From positions 40,103,435-40,167,434 of the forward strand of contig CM053325.1 of NCBI GenBank assembly GCA_028583605.1: a DNA stretch of 64,000 bases, written 5' to 3'. Position 1 is the stretch's first letter, and each line of letters starts with the position of its first letter. The DNA is from Dastarcus helophoroides (taxonomy: Eukaryota > Arthropoda > Insecta > Coleoptera > Bothrideridae). Shown piece by piece: positions 1 to 12,203 of this stretch. The notes under the pieces were generated by a model. It worked only from the letters and a program-made list of their open reading frames with translations, did no database searches and was not told where the DNA came from. The position numbers and the translations under genes were made by a program.

Positions 1-654
1 AATAAAAAAAAGTTGAAACATGAAAATTCGTGAAAAAAAAGAAGCGCTTCAAAGGTTTCGCACACAGGCGCTGTGGAGGGTCGGCGCGGCCCTGCCTAGT
101 TGCACGTGGTTAAATAGATGTAATTGAATTCCCGGAAAAGAAAGGACAGGCAAATTTTCGGCAGTCCGAGAATAGCATTTTACTTGTTTATGCAATTAGG
201 ATTTCCGGTGTCTTATTGCGTTCGAATGATCGCATGTCACCTCGTATGTGTACTGCTTGCTCATCGAATTACCTACGCAGGTTATGGAAATTTCCTTGTT
301 TATAGCAAACAATCGCAATCAAAAAATGACAGCAAAATTTTCAGTTATGCAGGGACCTGTATTCACTTCGGTCTAAGTTACGTAGTTAGGTAAACAAGAA
401 AGGACAGGCAAATTTTTGGTAGTCCAAGAAAAAAGCATTGTAATAGTAGGTGTCATGTTACATCTCCGCGCTCGCCAAGTTTTATATAATTGCATAACTT
501 CATACCTGCTCGAGTTAAAATTCCCCGCTATGTTATACGGTGTGTTCAATGAGCGAATATGCAATTCGAGTAGAGCTTGTGTTTAAAAATAACTTTGAGT
601 CACGTCTATAAATAACTTAAGTTCATTAGCTTTGTTTGTTTTACTTCAGTTCAT
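1..654. other. Unassigned AT-rich DNA with a short diverged direct repeat
   Basis: No gene is recognisable. Two diverged copies of a roughly 45-bp segment, both containing AAAGGACAGGCAAATTTT, lie at about 137-183 and 395-440. Another pair sharing TTTAAAAATAACTTTGA and TCTATAAATAACT lies at about 580-620 and 688-740. These look like old repeat pieces that lead into the tandem array that follows. Confidence 0.4.
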
Positions 655-1355
655 TTCCCGTAACCTTGAAAGTATTCCTATATATGTCATGTTTAAAAAT
701 AACTTTGATCTTCGGATGAGTCACCTCTATAAATAACTATGTTTAGGTTCTTTGTACTATATCAGTTCATTTCCCCTAACCTTGAAAGTATCGTATTGCC
801 TTAGAGTTCTTTGACTTCATTAATGTTATTTGACTCGTGTTATTACTAATTAAAGTAACCTTGAAAGTATCATATTGCCTTAAAGTTCTATGACTTCCTA
901 TTCTGGGAATGTTATTTAACTTGGACTATAACCTTGAAAGTATCCTATTGCCGTAAAGTTTTATGACTCGGGCTATAACCTTGAAAGTATCGTATTGCCT
1001 TAAAGTTCATTAATGTTATTTGACTCGTGTTATTACTAATTAAAGCAACCTTGAAAGTATCATATTGCCTTAAAGTTCTATGACTTTTGAAAATATCGTA
1101 TTGCCTTAAAGTGCTACGACTTGATTAAAGTTCTTTGACCTCGGAAGTGTCACATTGACCTTGTAAGTATCATATTGCCTTAAGGTTCTATGACTTCATT
1201 AATGTTATTTAACTTGTGTTATTACTCATTCGAGTTAACCTTGAAAGTATCGTATTGCCTTAAAGTTCTATGACCTCGGAAGTATCGTATTTCTCAAAGT
1301 TCTATGACCTCGGAAGTGCCATATTACCTAAGTTCATTGACCCCAGAAGCGTCAC
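655..1355. repeat. Degenerate tandem repeat array
   Basis: About nine copies of a core resembling TAACCTTGAAAGTATCGTA are visible, most followed by TTGCCTTAAAGTTCTATGAC, with spacing of roughly 45 to 110 bp. Some copies also carry TTAATGTTATTTGACTCGTG. The irregular spacing and base changes indicate an old, decayed minisatellite or satellite-like array. No coding frame runs through it. Confidence 0.7.
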
Positions 1356-2231
1356 ATTACGTTCTAGTCGGTACCCCCACCACTTTTTTGAATTTCCCGC
1401 CTTTTTGTGAGCCAGAACTCTCCTAGGTACACTACTCGTACTAAATTCTACAATTCTATTCTATCTATTTACATTGCGTTACAATACCAACTATTTATTT
1501 AATAAGCAATAATTACAAATAATCCTAGTTATGTTTACCAACGGAAAAATTAAAAAACGTTAATTTGAAATTTAATTTGCATGAAACCTATCAAAAGAAA
1601 CTTGAGGTAATTAGTTTTATTGGAAAGGTAATTTTATCTTTTTATCATATTACGTAATAAAAATAGGCCATTCTGTTTAAATTTTTTTAGTAATTCTTGG
1701 ATTTGCAAATCCTCCATCACTCTGTATAACTAAAAAATATAAATCAACATTTTCATGGTTTATGGAAACTAAAAGACTATCGATAATTGTTTATGTCGCT
1801 AAATTGGTTACTATTACATCATACTAAGTGTTTACAAATGGCTGGATCCGGATCAACATGGTTCTTTGGTAGTTTAACGCGGTTCCGAAACTTTTGTTCC
1901 TTTGACCGCCGTCTTTTAGTGAACATTACTGTGGTGATAATTTTGTGAGCTGCGGAGGCCGCCCATCGAAAGCTACTCAATTCACCCCCGATGGCAGTCG
2001 TCCGTGATCGACAGCAGTCGCTCTAAAGGAGGCTATTCGGTCCACCTTCTTTAGCGTGCGCCGTCGACCCATGACACTATAACCAGTACACCTTGTTTCA
2101 TATACTTATCTGTAACAAAAATTAGCAACTACAAATGCAGTTAATTGAACTATGCAGTTCTTAATCAATAAACTTTAAGCAAACCTAAATATAGCTTTAA
2201 AAATAGTAATATAAATTTTTAACCAGTTATA
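1356..2231. other. Intergenic AT-rich DNA, nothing recognised
   Basis: No open frame, domain or terminal inverted repeat could be supported. A moderately GC-rich patch at about 1940-2080 stands out in composition but has no reading frame I recognise. Confidence 0.4.
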
Positions 2232-2817
2232 GTTTACGGCAGTGGCGGCTAGTGCTAAGGTTTGCAGGTTTGCGCAACCTCCAAAAAAACGCTGAGATAA
2301 AAAAGAAAGTAAATTGTTCTTTATGTTGTTTATTTTATTTATTGATAACAGATTTATCGTTACCAAACATACTGCTGACTATTGCGGATTCCGCCAATTC
2401 GTAAGGGTTTGACGACATTATTGGGTCCATGGTTTGCAAAGTTTGTAGGCTAGACTGCAAACTTTGCTTTACACATATGCACCTGCGCGTTAACTCATAT
2501 TTTGTTCGCTTAAAATACTTGCCCATAAGCAAGCATTAGGTTGCACTTGTGGGTGCAAACCAAATATTGATTCGCTATAATAGGTTTGTTCCAACCGAAC
2601 ATTTCTGATTAGTTTCCGACTAATTCATGAACTAGTTCGTACGCATGCGTGCATTCCGTATTATACTCCGACTGATTTGGGATTGTACACGTTGGAACGC
2701 ATTTTGGGACGTCTGTCGGAAAACCCCTGGTCTTCGCCGTCTGTTTCAATCGAAAGCGATGAAAATAATCTTCATCACATATAAAATCCCTCTACGAAAT
2801 TCATTTTGTTATTTTTG

Positions 2818-3541
2818 AGCAAATATAGTGGATGAAAAAATAAGAATTCCAGAACTTAACAACACAATTTACATTCTGCTCCGACAGATAAACATTTGAC
2901 AATCGTATTGACAAATAACAGCTGAGAAATTAGATACCGCTTATCGATTACTTATTGCGCATGTTCCCACTGCCAGTACAAGCTCTCGGTCTCGGCTGCT
3001 GACTGGTTCTGATTGATGCACAAATCAATTCACGAACTAGTCAGGTAGTCACTGTTGGAACACCGGACTGCCAGATGGGTTTGGAAGTTTGCACTTGGGT
3101 TGGAAACGGTAAATTTGAATGCACATGCGCCGGACGGATTGCAAACTAGTTTGATGTTCGTTGGAACAAACCTTATAATTAGGGTTTGTTCCAACCGAAC
3201 ATCAAACTAGTTTGCAACCGTCCCGGTGGGCCATGTGCATCAAAATTTACCGTTCCAATACAAGTGCAAACTCCAACCCCACTGGCAGTTCGGTGTTCCA
3301 ACAGTGCTCTGACTAGTTCCGTGAATTGATATTGTGATCAGATCAGAACAGTCAGCAGCCGAGAGCTTGTACTGGGTATTGGGAAACATGCGCATAAGTA
3401 ATCGATAAGCGGTATCTAATTTCTCAGCTGTTATTTGTCAATACGATTGTTAGATGTTTTGAATCTTGTCGGAGCAAATGTTAAATTGTGTTGTTAAGTT
3501 CTGAATTCTATTTTTCATTCACCTAGATTTGCTCGAAAAAA
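2818..3541. repeat. Large near-palindrome (two ~360-bp inverted arms) inside the hAT element
   Basis: Sequence from about 2818 to 3178 reappears inverted at about 3184 to 3541, roughly 90 percent identical by eye, with only a few bases (ATAATTA) between the arms. The inner arm ends read GGTTTGTTCCAAC facing outward from the centre. A third copy of that terminal motif (GGTTTGTTCCAACCGAACAT) begins near 2583, so 2583-3178 may be one complete short inverted-repeat element and the right arm a second, half-length copy in opposite orientation. Confidence 0.8.
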
Positions 3542-4019
3542 AAAAATGAATTCAGTGCAAAGTTCAATTGCACAGCCATTCTGTAACCGATCTGTGTCGG
3601 AAAAACTGGAAATTAAGCGACGTGGATCACCTATTCCAGACTTAAATATTGTGCAGATGGTGTCTTGAAAAAAGCGAAGTTTTAACAGAAGTAGTTCGCG
3701 AAGCTAAAGAAGTACCTATGTGACATTGTTATCTGCTAAGCTAAAGAACGATTCAGCTTCACTGGCCATTTAATTGCAGCAACTTTATTTTTTTCTGAAA
3801 AGTTTAACCAACATAGAATCACTTTTCCCGAAAAGAATTTTAAAGGAACCGCTGAGGTTTATCCATTTTTCAATTTACAAAAACTAAGAACTGAATTATC
3901 TGTAACTTACGAAACAGAAAAGTTTTAATGAGCTTTTGGTTTACTTTAACTCTATAACATTATTTCAGAAAACAGTGAGCTTAGTGAAACCCTAAATCTT
4001 TTAAAAATCCTGATAACTA

Positions 4020-4235
4020 TCCCAATGGCTTCTGCTGAAGCAGAGTGGTGCTTCTCCAGTCTGAAAAGAAAAGAAACTTAAAAAAAAATACGTTATGCCA
4101 GGAAAGATTGTCCGCATTAACGATGTCTTCAAAGAAAAGGACTTAATTCAAGGAATACTCGACTTCAGTAAAAAGTTATTGATAAATTTGCAGCTGCCAA
4201 AGATCGTCCGTCGTATGGACTTCCTCTTTTTTTTT
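4020..4235 (+). pseudogene. hAT transposase C-terminal remnant
   Basis: Plus-strand translation gives LLKILITIPMASAEAEWCFS followed by SLKRKET and a stop. This resembles the ERxFSxLKxIKT block of the hAT dimerisation domain. After frameshifts the terminal DKFAAAKDR/RRMDF block follows. Only this tail remains within the element at 2240-4404, and it cannot encode an active enzyme. Confidence 0.65.
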
Positions 4236-4412
4236 CTTTTGTTTTTTTGCGAATATAAAAAAAGGAGATATATGTATAACATATATCAATCTAAAATCAT
4301 AAATATCCCTTCCTCCAGCTTAATTTAAAATTTCCAGTTTCGGCACATTTTTGCAAATGTCTCTTTGCAACCCCCAAATTTTATTAGCACCAGCCGCCAC
4401 TGGTTTACGGGT

Positions 4413-5275
4413 TTACGCAATAATCAAGAACAGGACTCTCGAACTAGAGATCTGCAATTATTTCCTTTTTTATTATTCCGAGTTAATGCTTTTTACATCA
4501 AATTATTTTTAATATAGACTCAGTTTCAAATACCCTATTTTTTCCACTCTTAAAAATATATCTATATACCTGCCACAACATATATTGATATTGACAAAAG
4601 AAAATTGTTACTTTACAGCTGCGGTTTCAATGCTCCCATTAAATAAATACCTTCATAATCTGACTGTGTTTTTATTTTTTTAGTTATATATTATTTAGAT
4701 TTTATCGTTTTCATATATGAATAAAATAATTTTTAAATATGCATGAAATGACTTTTCATTCAACTGTCCCTTTTCTGGATCCTAATTTATGAACTAATAT
4801 AGAATTAAAAATCACCATTGAAATTTTAAAAGGGTTAAATAATGGATAATCTGGATGCATAGAAAAATATTCATTTAAATATGAGGTCATACACCCTTCA
4901 TGTTGACAAAGGAGCATTGGTGCTATCAATTTTACCCCGTTTTATTAGTGCCAGCTCCAAATCATAAAAACCAGATGTCCAAAAATTTAGAATTACGTGA
5001 GAAAGTAAAAGACGAACCACCAGTATCGCTTGAATTCTTAAGGAAAGTCAATTCAGTGCTCCCTGCTCCCGTTGTGTTAATCAGTTATAGATTAACGTGG
5101 TTGATAGTGATAGTGGTGCTAGCGAAATACCTGTCGCATTATTATTATATACTAAGCGCGACCTCGTAAAGGGGTAAACAAAACTTTCATTTGGTGTTGG
5201 TGTTTCTTTTTGTTATTAACTTTGTGCGTGAAGTTAATGAGTATAGTTATAAACATTTAAAAAAACATTTTTATC
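4413..5275. other. Spacer between hAT and P elements
   Basis: AT-rich. An ATG-initiated 89-codon frame at 4900-5169 has a hydrophobic tail but no recognisable domain, so I do not call it a gene. The last part (about 5160-5275) is probably the 5' untranslated or terminal region of the P-type element. I could not find a convincing terminal inverted repeat for that element. Confidence 0.35.
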
Positions 5276-8003
5276 ATGGTTTACTGTGCAGTGATGGGTT
5301 GTTCAAATAATAACAACAAAAAAAGCAAGAATTTTTCGGGTTGCCGCTTTTTTAGATTTCCAAAAAACAAACAAGTATGCGAACAGTGGATTCTGAAGTG
5401 CTATCAGCAACACACTTTCAATGTGAAAAATGCCAGGGTATGCTCAATCCATTTTGTGGAAAGTGATTATTGTTTGAAAAATAAATTGCTGAAACTACCC
5501 CAAAATAAATGGAGGTTGAAAGATGATGTCGTGTCTTCTCTTCATTTGATAAAATCGCTACCTGTACAGACATCTTTTCAGCAAAATCGTGCTGAAAGAA
5601 TGATAAAACGGCTTAATAATGAGCTAATAAGAGAGTCGTAAGTACATTTTTAAAGTTTATAATTTCTTTTAGATTCAGTGTAAAAAATAAACCCTTTATG
5701 ATGCACTATTTTATTGACGCAGTCAACAAGAACCTGGAATATCCAAACTGGAAGCAGAAGTACAACATGAAATGTCCAGTGTTGAGACACAGTATAATGA
5801 GACACAATGTAATGAGACACGAGGTGAAGAATTAGAAAACTTCCCTGAGAAAATAACTATTTCCACTCAGACAACAAGGTAAAAAATATAATTATTATTA
5901 AACCTTATTTATTTTAAAAAACATTATTGTTTTAGTGAAATTGATCTCATAGAACAAGTCAAAGTTCTTCAAGCCGAAAATACTCATTTAAAGAAATTAC
6001 TACAAAAAGAAAAGGAAGAAAAGAAAAAACCGAACAGGTGTTTACAGAAGGGCAACTTCGTAAATTAAAAACAGGCAAGAAAATTCAATGGAGTACTGGA
6101 GATGTTGCTTCAGCTCTTTCCTTATATGCCGGTGGTGCAAGATCCTACCGTTTATTAAGGAAAAGAGGATACCCACTTCCTTCGGTCCCCACATTACGAA
6201 GATGGGCAAGCAAAATAAATATTTATCCAAGTAAGCAAATTTGATTCACAAGTACGCATTTAGAATATGTTTGCTATTTATTTATGTATAACTTACAAAT
6301 TGTTAATTTTATTTTTAGGTTTATTGAATCTGTACTGTCGCTGATGAAAAACACATCCTTATCAAAAATGGAAAAGTCTTGCGTACTACTTTTCGATGAA
6401 ATGAAAATTCAAGCGTCCTATGATTATGATAAGAAGAATGACACCACTCTAGGACCTAAGAAGTATGTACAAGTTGTCATGGCTCGAGGAATATGTGGAA
6501 ACTGGAAGCAGTCGATATTTTATGATTACGATCAAAAATTAACAAAACATCTTTATAAACATCATTATAACAAAGCTAGAAAATATTGGCTACCCGGTTT
6601 ACGCTATAAATACTGATTTAGGAGGTAGCAATAGGATACTTTGGAATTCTTTAAGTATTACAGAAGAAACGACGTGGTTTAGAAATCCAGTAAGCAAAAA
6701 AAGAGTACATGTTTTTGCAGATGCACCACATTTGATTAAACTTTTAAGAAATCATTTTCTTGATACTGGATTTTTATTAAATGGTAAATTAATAACGTCT
6801 AAACCAGTTGTTGATTTGCTTCAAAGTACCCAGAATTTAGATTTAAATATAGCTCATAAAATTAATTTGGGTTTCCTAACGGTAAAGGGTGTCCAACGGC
6901 AAAAAATCAAATTTGCGACCAAGTTGTTTTCTCATACTATATCCAAAGCTATTTCAAGGCTAGGTTTATTGGGTATCTTCAAAACTAAAAACAATTGGCT
7001 TGAATGTTCAGAGCTGCTAAAAGTTACCAATGACTGGTTTGATGTTCCACAAAGCGACTCACGAGACCATGTAAAAGCATATGGTTTGGCTTTACTGGAG
7101 CAAAACCAAATTTTGGACAAAATAGAAAAAACCATGTATGGGCTAAAAAAAGTGGGATCAAATACTTTGTTGCCATTTCAGCGCGGTATAATTATTAGTA
7201 TAAGATCTTTGAAACAACTTTTTATTGATATGCAGGCGGATTTTAATACAAAATATTTACTTGCGTATAATTTAAACCAGGATCCTCTAGAAGGCCTTTT
7301 TTCTATTATACGAGCAATTGGAGGTTTATATGATCCTCTAACCGCATTACAATTTAAATATAGATTAAGAAATTACCTTATGGGGCAAAATGATGAAATA
7401 ATTTCAGAATCAGCAAATATTGCTGCCATTAGGGACGATCCAAACATTGCTATTGCAAATATAAGTGGTAGTTCGAATCTAGATAAATACCTGTTAAACG
7501 ATGTTGATGAAACTGAAATTGTTTCTGGGCAAATGTTCGAATCTCTCAATTTACCTAACGATTGTGAATACATTGGTAGTATTCAGGAAGACGAACAAGC
7601 TGTTCAAGAATTGGAGTGGGATGGCTTAGAAAATTTGGCTGGGTTCATTGCATTTAAGTTACAAAAAAATGAAAACCTTGGTTACATTCCGGATAAGAAT
7701 GAAGTAACATATTCTTGGGTAAACCATCTCTCTGAAGGCGGTCTACTAAAACCAAACGCAGATTTTTTAACCAAATGTAATGAACTTGATCATATTTTTA
7801 ACAATTTTAATGGGAATTCATTAAAATTAACAAAATACTATTTAGAACCATTGGTAAAGTTAGCTCAATCGGTTAATGTAAGTACAGAAGCCAAGCATCT
7901 TTTCTTTAGGTGCAAAATGTACTTCAAAATACGATTGTTAAATAGAGACATCAAAGAAAAATCTAAAATTGCTAAGAGAAAACTAACGAAAGTCATAAAA
8001 TAA
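5276..8003 (+). pseudogene. P-element transposase (THAP9-like), frameshifted
   Basis: This is a P-superfamily transposase in four or five exons. Exon 1 (5276-5637) starts at an ATG and encodes a THAP-type C2CH zinc-binding domain for DNA recognition (C4, C9, then CSIH). It splices cleanly at GTAAGT to about 5721-5880 and then to 5936 onward, which encodes a leucine-rich coiled coil. The conserved FTEGQ..KLK and SLYAGGARSYRLLRKRGYP..PTLRRW block follows at about 6040-6230. A catalytic-core segment with CVLLFDEMKI lies at 6320-6550. The C-terminal 423-residue frame (6732-8003) includes the LNQDPLEGLFSIIRAIGG and LQFKYRLR motifs typical of the family. The frame is broken near 6030 (A-rich run) and near 6550, and the junction near 6318 is also out of phase, so the copy is dead. 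Neighbouring DNA gives no host function. Confidence 0.85.
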
Positions 8004-9248
8004 ATTAATAAAAGTCATCTAATTTTTTTTTAATATTATGTATATCTATATAAAAATCTTATCCCCTGAATCCAAGAAAAAAAAATGAATTTGGCGTGTC
8101 AGTTTTGACATGCTTGTCATAATTTTGCCATCATTGATATGTATAAATTATTTGAACGAAGAGTATAAAACAATTCCTATGAATGAAAAGAAGAAACTTG
8201 TCGTTAAATTAATTTTTCTCGAAAACGAATTATGTCTTACTCTTTTATACTGAACTAAAGAGAAACTACAATATGTATAAAAGTTAAAAGGATTCGAGAT
8301 TCCTAGGTCTAATTTTTCTTTAAAAAACGATAGGTTTTTCTTTAATAAAATTTGAACTATTTGATCAATTATCCGACAATAGAGCAATCCACGGCCAACG
8401 GTCGTAGGTATGCAATATATTTTTAACCATAAGTTTTGTGTAAAGAATCTGTGAAGAAATAATTATAGAGGTAATGTAGCCGATTTCAGCACATTTATTT
8501 ATGAAATTACATTTACTATGAAATACTTTTAATTTTTCGTGTTTAAGTAATGACATAAATTTTAATGATTTATTTTTAATTTCAAAATAATATTTGTAGT
8601 TTTTAAAAATATAATTTTAAAGCAAGGTATTAAAATTTTAGCGTTAATTTTTTCAAAATATTTATTTAGATTTTAAATTTCAAACAAAAAATATTGTCAA
8701 TTTCTTTTTCCCAAAATAAAATAAAAAGTATTTTAAATTGTAAAAATAATTTTTATTTTTTTTTCTAAATATACTTCTCATTTTAAGTCCTTAAAAACGT
8801 CAAACAATTTTTCCAACTGTTTTTATGTGAATTTACCAGATTATTGACATGATAACGCGAAATAAACTTCCACATTGAAAATATAGTTAATGTGGTTAAT
8901 AAAAAAATAAATTCCCGTTATTACACCAAAAGGTAATTTTTATGTCCCTATTCCTTATTTAACTTTTTTGGCGAAGAAAGTATTTATATATTAGTTGTTT
9001 TTAAATTAAGAAGATTGGTTTATTTGCGCTCAGGTTTAAAACAATAATTATTGATAATAAAGAAACCTTAGTTTTTTTCTATTTGTTACATGTATATGTA
9101 AGTCAGTCTTCTCTTTTCAATTTTGAATTTAAATATTTAGTTTTCAAAATAATTATTTATATTTTAAGCAATAACAAACTAAAAAAGGATTCAGCTTATT
9201 AGTTATTACCTTATTATGGATTCTAAAACGGAAATTAACTCATAAAGA

Positions 9249-9290
<42 letters not shown>

Positions 9291-9526
9291 ATATTAAGGA
9301 AAAATATAATTAGGGATTAAAGCACACTAAAAGATGGCTAGAAGATACCGAATATTAATAAAAACAACTCTAAATAATGCTTTTCCATGCCGGCTGGCAA
9401 CATTTCTGTCACCAGCTGACGTCAGGTTTACGATGCGCACAACGGGTATGAAATTCGACCAGCGGTGAGTTTATCTTCTTTAGTTATAGTGTCATGATTG
9501 GTACGACTAACAACGGTGATTATCGT
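8004..9526. other. AT-rich spacer; includes P-element 3' flank and Jockey 3' untranslated end
   Basis: No coding region is supported. Short frames here are AT-rich and lack domains. The part just left of 9527 (about 9330-9526, more GC-rich) is probably the 3' untranslated end of the minus-strand Jockey LINE. I see no clear poly(T) marking its end. Confidence 0.4.
9249..9287. repeat. (AT)n microsatellite
   Basis: An uninterrupted run of alternating A and T, about 19 dinucleotide units, lies within AT-rich spacer DNA. Confidence 0.9.
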
Positions 9527-12203
9527 TTAGTTTCTGTTCATCTTTTGTAGAATCTGTCTGGGCCTTTTGTGCCTACTTTCAATGGCATCTTCGTAATCTG
9601 TTATTTCAGAGATCTGTGTGTTTGTATGAGTCTGCATTTTTGCATACGTTTTTGTGGCCAGTGTTTTGATGTGTTCCATAAGCGTTGGAATCTTTAGATC
9701 GTTGTGGATTTGCTCATTTGTCATGTAGTAGGGCGCGTTGACGCATTGTCTTAGCGTTTTATTTTCAATTATTTCTAGCGTGTGCAGTTGTCGTGGACTT
9801 GCTCTCAGCCAGACTTCCGATGCATGCGTTAGATTCGGTCGAATGCTTGCCTTGTACAGGTTTAGTTTGTTTCTGATATCCAACTTGCTTCTGTTGTTTA
9901 AGAGTGGGTAGAGATATACTTTTAGTTGTTTGGTTTTTGTCGCAATGCTTTGAATGTGTGCATTGTATGAAAGTGTTTTGTCCAGGGTTACTCCGAGGTA
10001 TTTCACTTGTTTCACCCACGGAATCGGAGTGTCGTTTAATTTGAGCTTTTGCTCCGGTTCTTTCTTTTTCCTGCTGAATATTATAGCTTGGCTCTTGCTT
10101 GCGTTTGTGTGAATCCTCCATGTATTCATCCAATTTTCTATATCGTTGAGATGGAATTGTAAGTTTTTGGTGATTTTTGTCCATATTCTTGACTGTGTGA
10201 TTATGGCCGTGTCGTCTGCGTATAAAGCAATCTTGGTGTTTTGCTTTTTTGGAAGATCAGCGGTGTAGATGAGATACAGTATGGGTCCTAGTAAAAATCC
10301 TTGAGGCACGCCTGCTGTCATTTCTTTGATGCTGGATGTCTTTTTGGTCATTTTGACGTAGAATTTTTTTCTGTCCAGGTATGATTTAATTATTTTTCCG
10401 TAGGCCAGTGGGATTCCCAGCTGAACTGATTTGTATATCAGTCCAGTGTGCCAGACTTTGTCGAAGGCTTTTGCAACATCTAGGAATATGGCTCCAGAGG
10501 TTTTTCCTTTGTTGTTGTCTTCGAGAATATGTTCGGTTATTCTCGATAATTGGTGAACCGTGGAGTGTTCCTGCCTGAATCCAAACTGTTCGTCCGGTAG
10601 GATATTTCCGGCTTTTATTATCTTGTCCAGTCTGGTTAGAATAGTCCTTTCGGCTATTTTGCTAAGGCTTGACAGCAGTCTGATAGCTCGGTAGCTGTCG
10701 ACGCTGTTTCTCGGCTTTCCTGGTTTATGGATCATTATTGTTTCTGCCGTCTTCCACCTGTTTGGATAGACGCGAAGTTTGAAGATTGCGTTGCATATGT
10801 TCTTGAGGTCTTCTACTGCTTCTGGCGGAAGCATTTTTATCGTAAAGTTCCTTATGTTGTCTGGACCAGGCGACTTTTTCGATACTAGGTTCTTAATAAT
10901 CGTTTTTAACTCTTCTGTGGTGACCTCGTCGAATTTGTAGTTTTCTCCGAGGTTGAGAAGGGTCTCAGTGTGTGTTTCAACGTGCAAGTTGTGCGTTCTG
11001 TCTATCGAAGGATTTGGGCTGAATTGCTTTTGCAGCATTTCTGCAAACGCCTCGGCCTTTTCCTCGTTTGTGATAGCCGTTCCGTTATTTGTTTTTAACG
11101 GAGGCAAGTCTCTGCTTGTTTGTCTCAGTTTCTTGGCAAGTTTCCAGGGTGTTTCGTCCTTGTCGTTGAAACTTTCTAGGTGTCTTTCCCATTTTCCGTT
11201 GTACTCTTTTTTCAGAAGATTTTTGACTTCGTTTGTGAGTCTGTTTAGTGTATTCTTATCAGACGGGTGCAAAGTTCTGTGATACGTTTTCTTCGCTGCA
11301 TTTTTACGTTTTATGAGCGTCGCTATTTGGTCTGGTAAATTTTCCTCCCTCCTATTTTGCTGCGTTGTTGTAGTTGCGGCGGTGAGAGCTTGGTTTATGT
11401 GTTTTTCGAACTGATCGGTGGCCCAATTTAGGTGTTTCACGCTTTCGATGTTGTGTTTTTGTGGAACATATTCATGTTGGAATTTTGTCCAATTGATCTT
11501 GGTTTTTGTGTAGAGCTGTGATTGGTTTGGATTTCCATATGTGATGATAAGTGGGCAGTGGTCTGACGAAAGTTCCTCTATGACTTGGATATTCAGGTCG
11601 AGCGTCAGGTTTTTGGGTATCGTAACGTCGAGAATATCCGCAGTCGTCGAGTTGTCCGGATAATGTGTTGGCTCTAGTGGAGGGTCGATAATTAGATTTC
11701 TGTTCTCCATGTATCTTTAAAGTCTGTTTCCTTTTGTGTTTGTAGCTTTGCAGTGCCAGTTTTTGTGCTTGGCGTTGAGGTCTCCTACTATCAGAGTAGG
11801 TGAGTTTCTGTCGAAGATTTTGTCGAGTTCCTCTTCTATTTCCTTTTTTGTGGGCGGTGAGTATACAGAGAACAGTGCGAGTTGTGGGTGTCGCAGCTGT
11901 ATTTCCACTCCCGTATATTCCATGTCAGGTTTGTCGTCGTTTAACTCGAGGGCGTGGTGTTCGATGCCAATTTTGACTAGCACGGCCACGCCTTCTCCTG
12001 CTTTGTCTTCTCGGTCCTTTCTGTAGGTCAAATAGTCAACGTTTTTGCCGGCCTTAGATGGTTTCTCCGAGCAGAACAATATCTGGTTTGTGTTCTGCGA
12101 CGAATGCTTTCAGTTCCGATAGCTTGTTTGTAATACTGTTTGCGTTCCAGGCTATGATTTTTAGCCCGGTGGGATTTTTTAGCCTTTTTTGGTGTGTGTT
12201 CAT
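9527..12203 (-). pseudogene. Jockey-clade LINE ORF2 (endonuclease + reverse transcriptase), inactivated
   Basis: ORF2 starts at the ATG at 12203-12201, directly after the ORF1 stop. The N-terminal apurinic-type endonuclease begins KIIAWNANSITNKL and contains VLLGET. A single-base frameshift near 12068 moves the frame to 12065-11720, which holds the GVAVLVK, FSVYSPP and VGDLNAKH blocks of the endonuclease. An in-frame TAA at 11719-11717 then interrupts it. The remaining 727 codons (11710-9527) encode the reverse transcriptase, with the KSPGPD, GFRQEHST, FLDVAKAFDKVWH and GVPQG motifs and the catalytic YADD at about 10222-10211. The frameshift plus the stop make this copy inactive. Its size and order match insect Jockey elements. 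The whole element reads on the minus strand. Confidence 0.9.

Larger units (their letters stand above)
2240..4404. mobile_element. hAT-superfamily DNA transposon, defective, with 8-bp target duplication
   Basis: The ends are inverted repeats: CAGTGGCGGCTAGTGCTAA on the left, and on the right the complement of CAGTGGCGGCTGGTGCTAA (18 of 19 matching). The element is flanked by an exact 8-bp direct repeat, GTTTACGG, at 2232-2239 and 4405-4412, the size expected for hAT insertions. Near the right end (about 4020-4235) a plus-strand relic reads MASAEAEWCFSSLKR, then after a break DKFAA..KDR and RRMDF, which matches the C-terminal dimerisation region of hAT transposases. The rest of the transposase is missing or replaced by a palindromic repeat, so the copy is not autonomous. 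A second element with the same terminal sequence lies at 40977-42348. Confidence 0.88.

Noticed and set aside
4900..5169. 89-codon plus-strand frame
   Set aside because: No domain, no splice context and AT-rich hydrophobic tail; cannot be told from chance.
10953..12026. Plus-strand open frames of about 96-109 codons
   Set aside because: They are antisense shadows of the Jockey endonuclease/reverse transcriptase.
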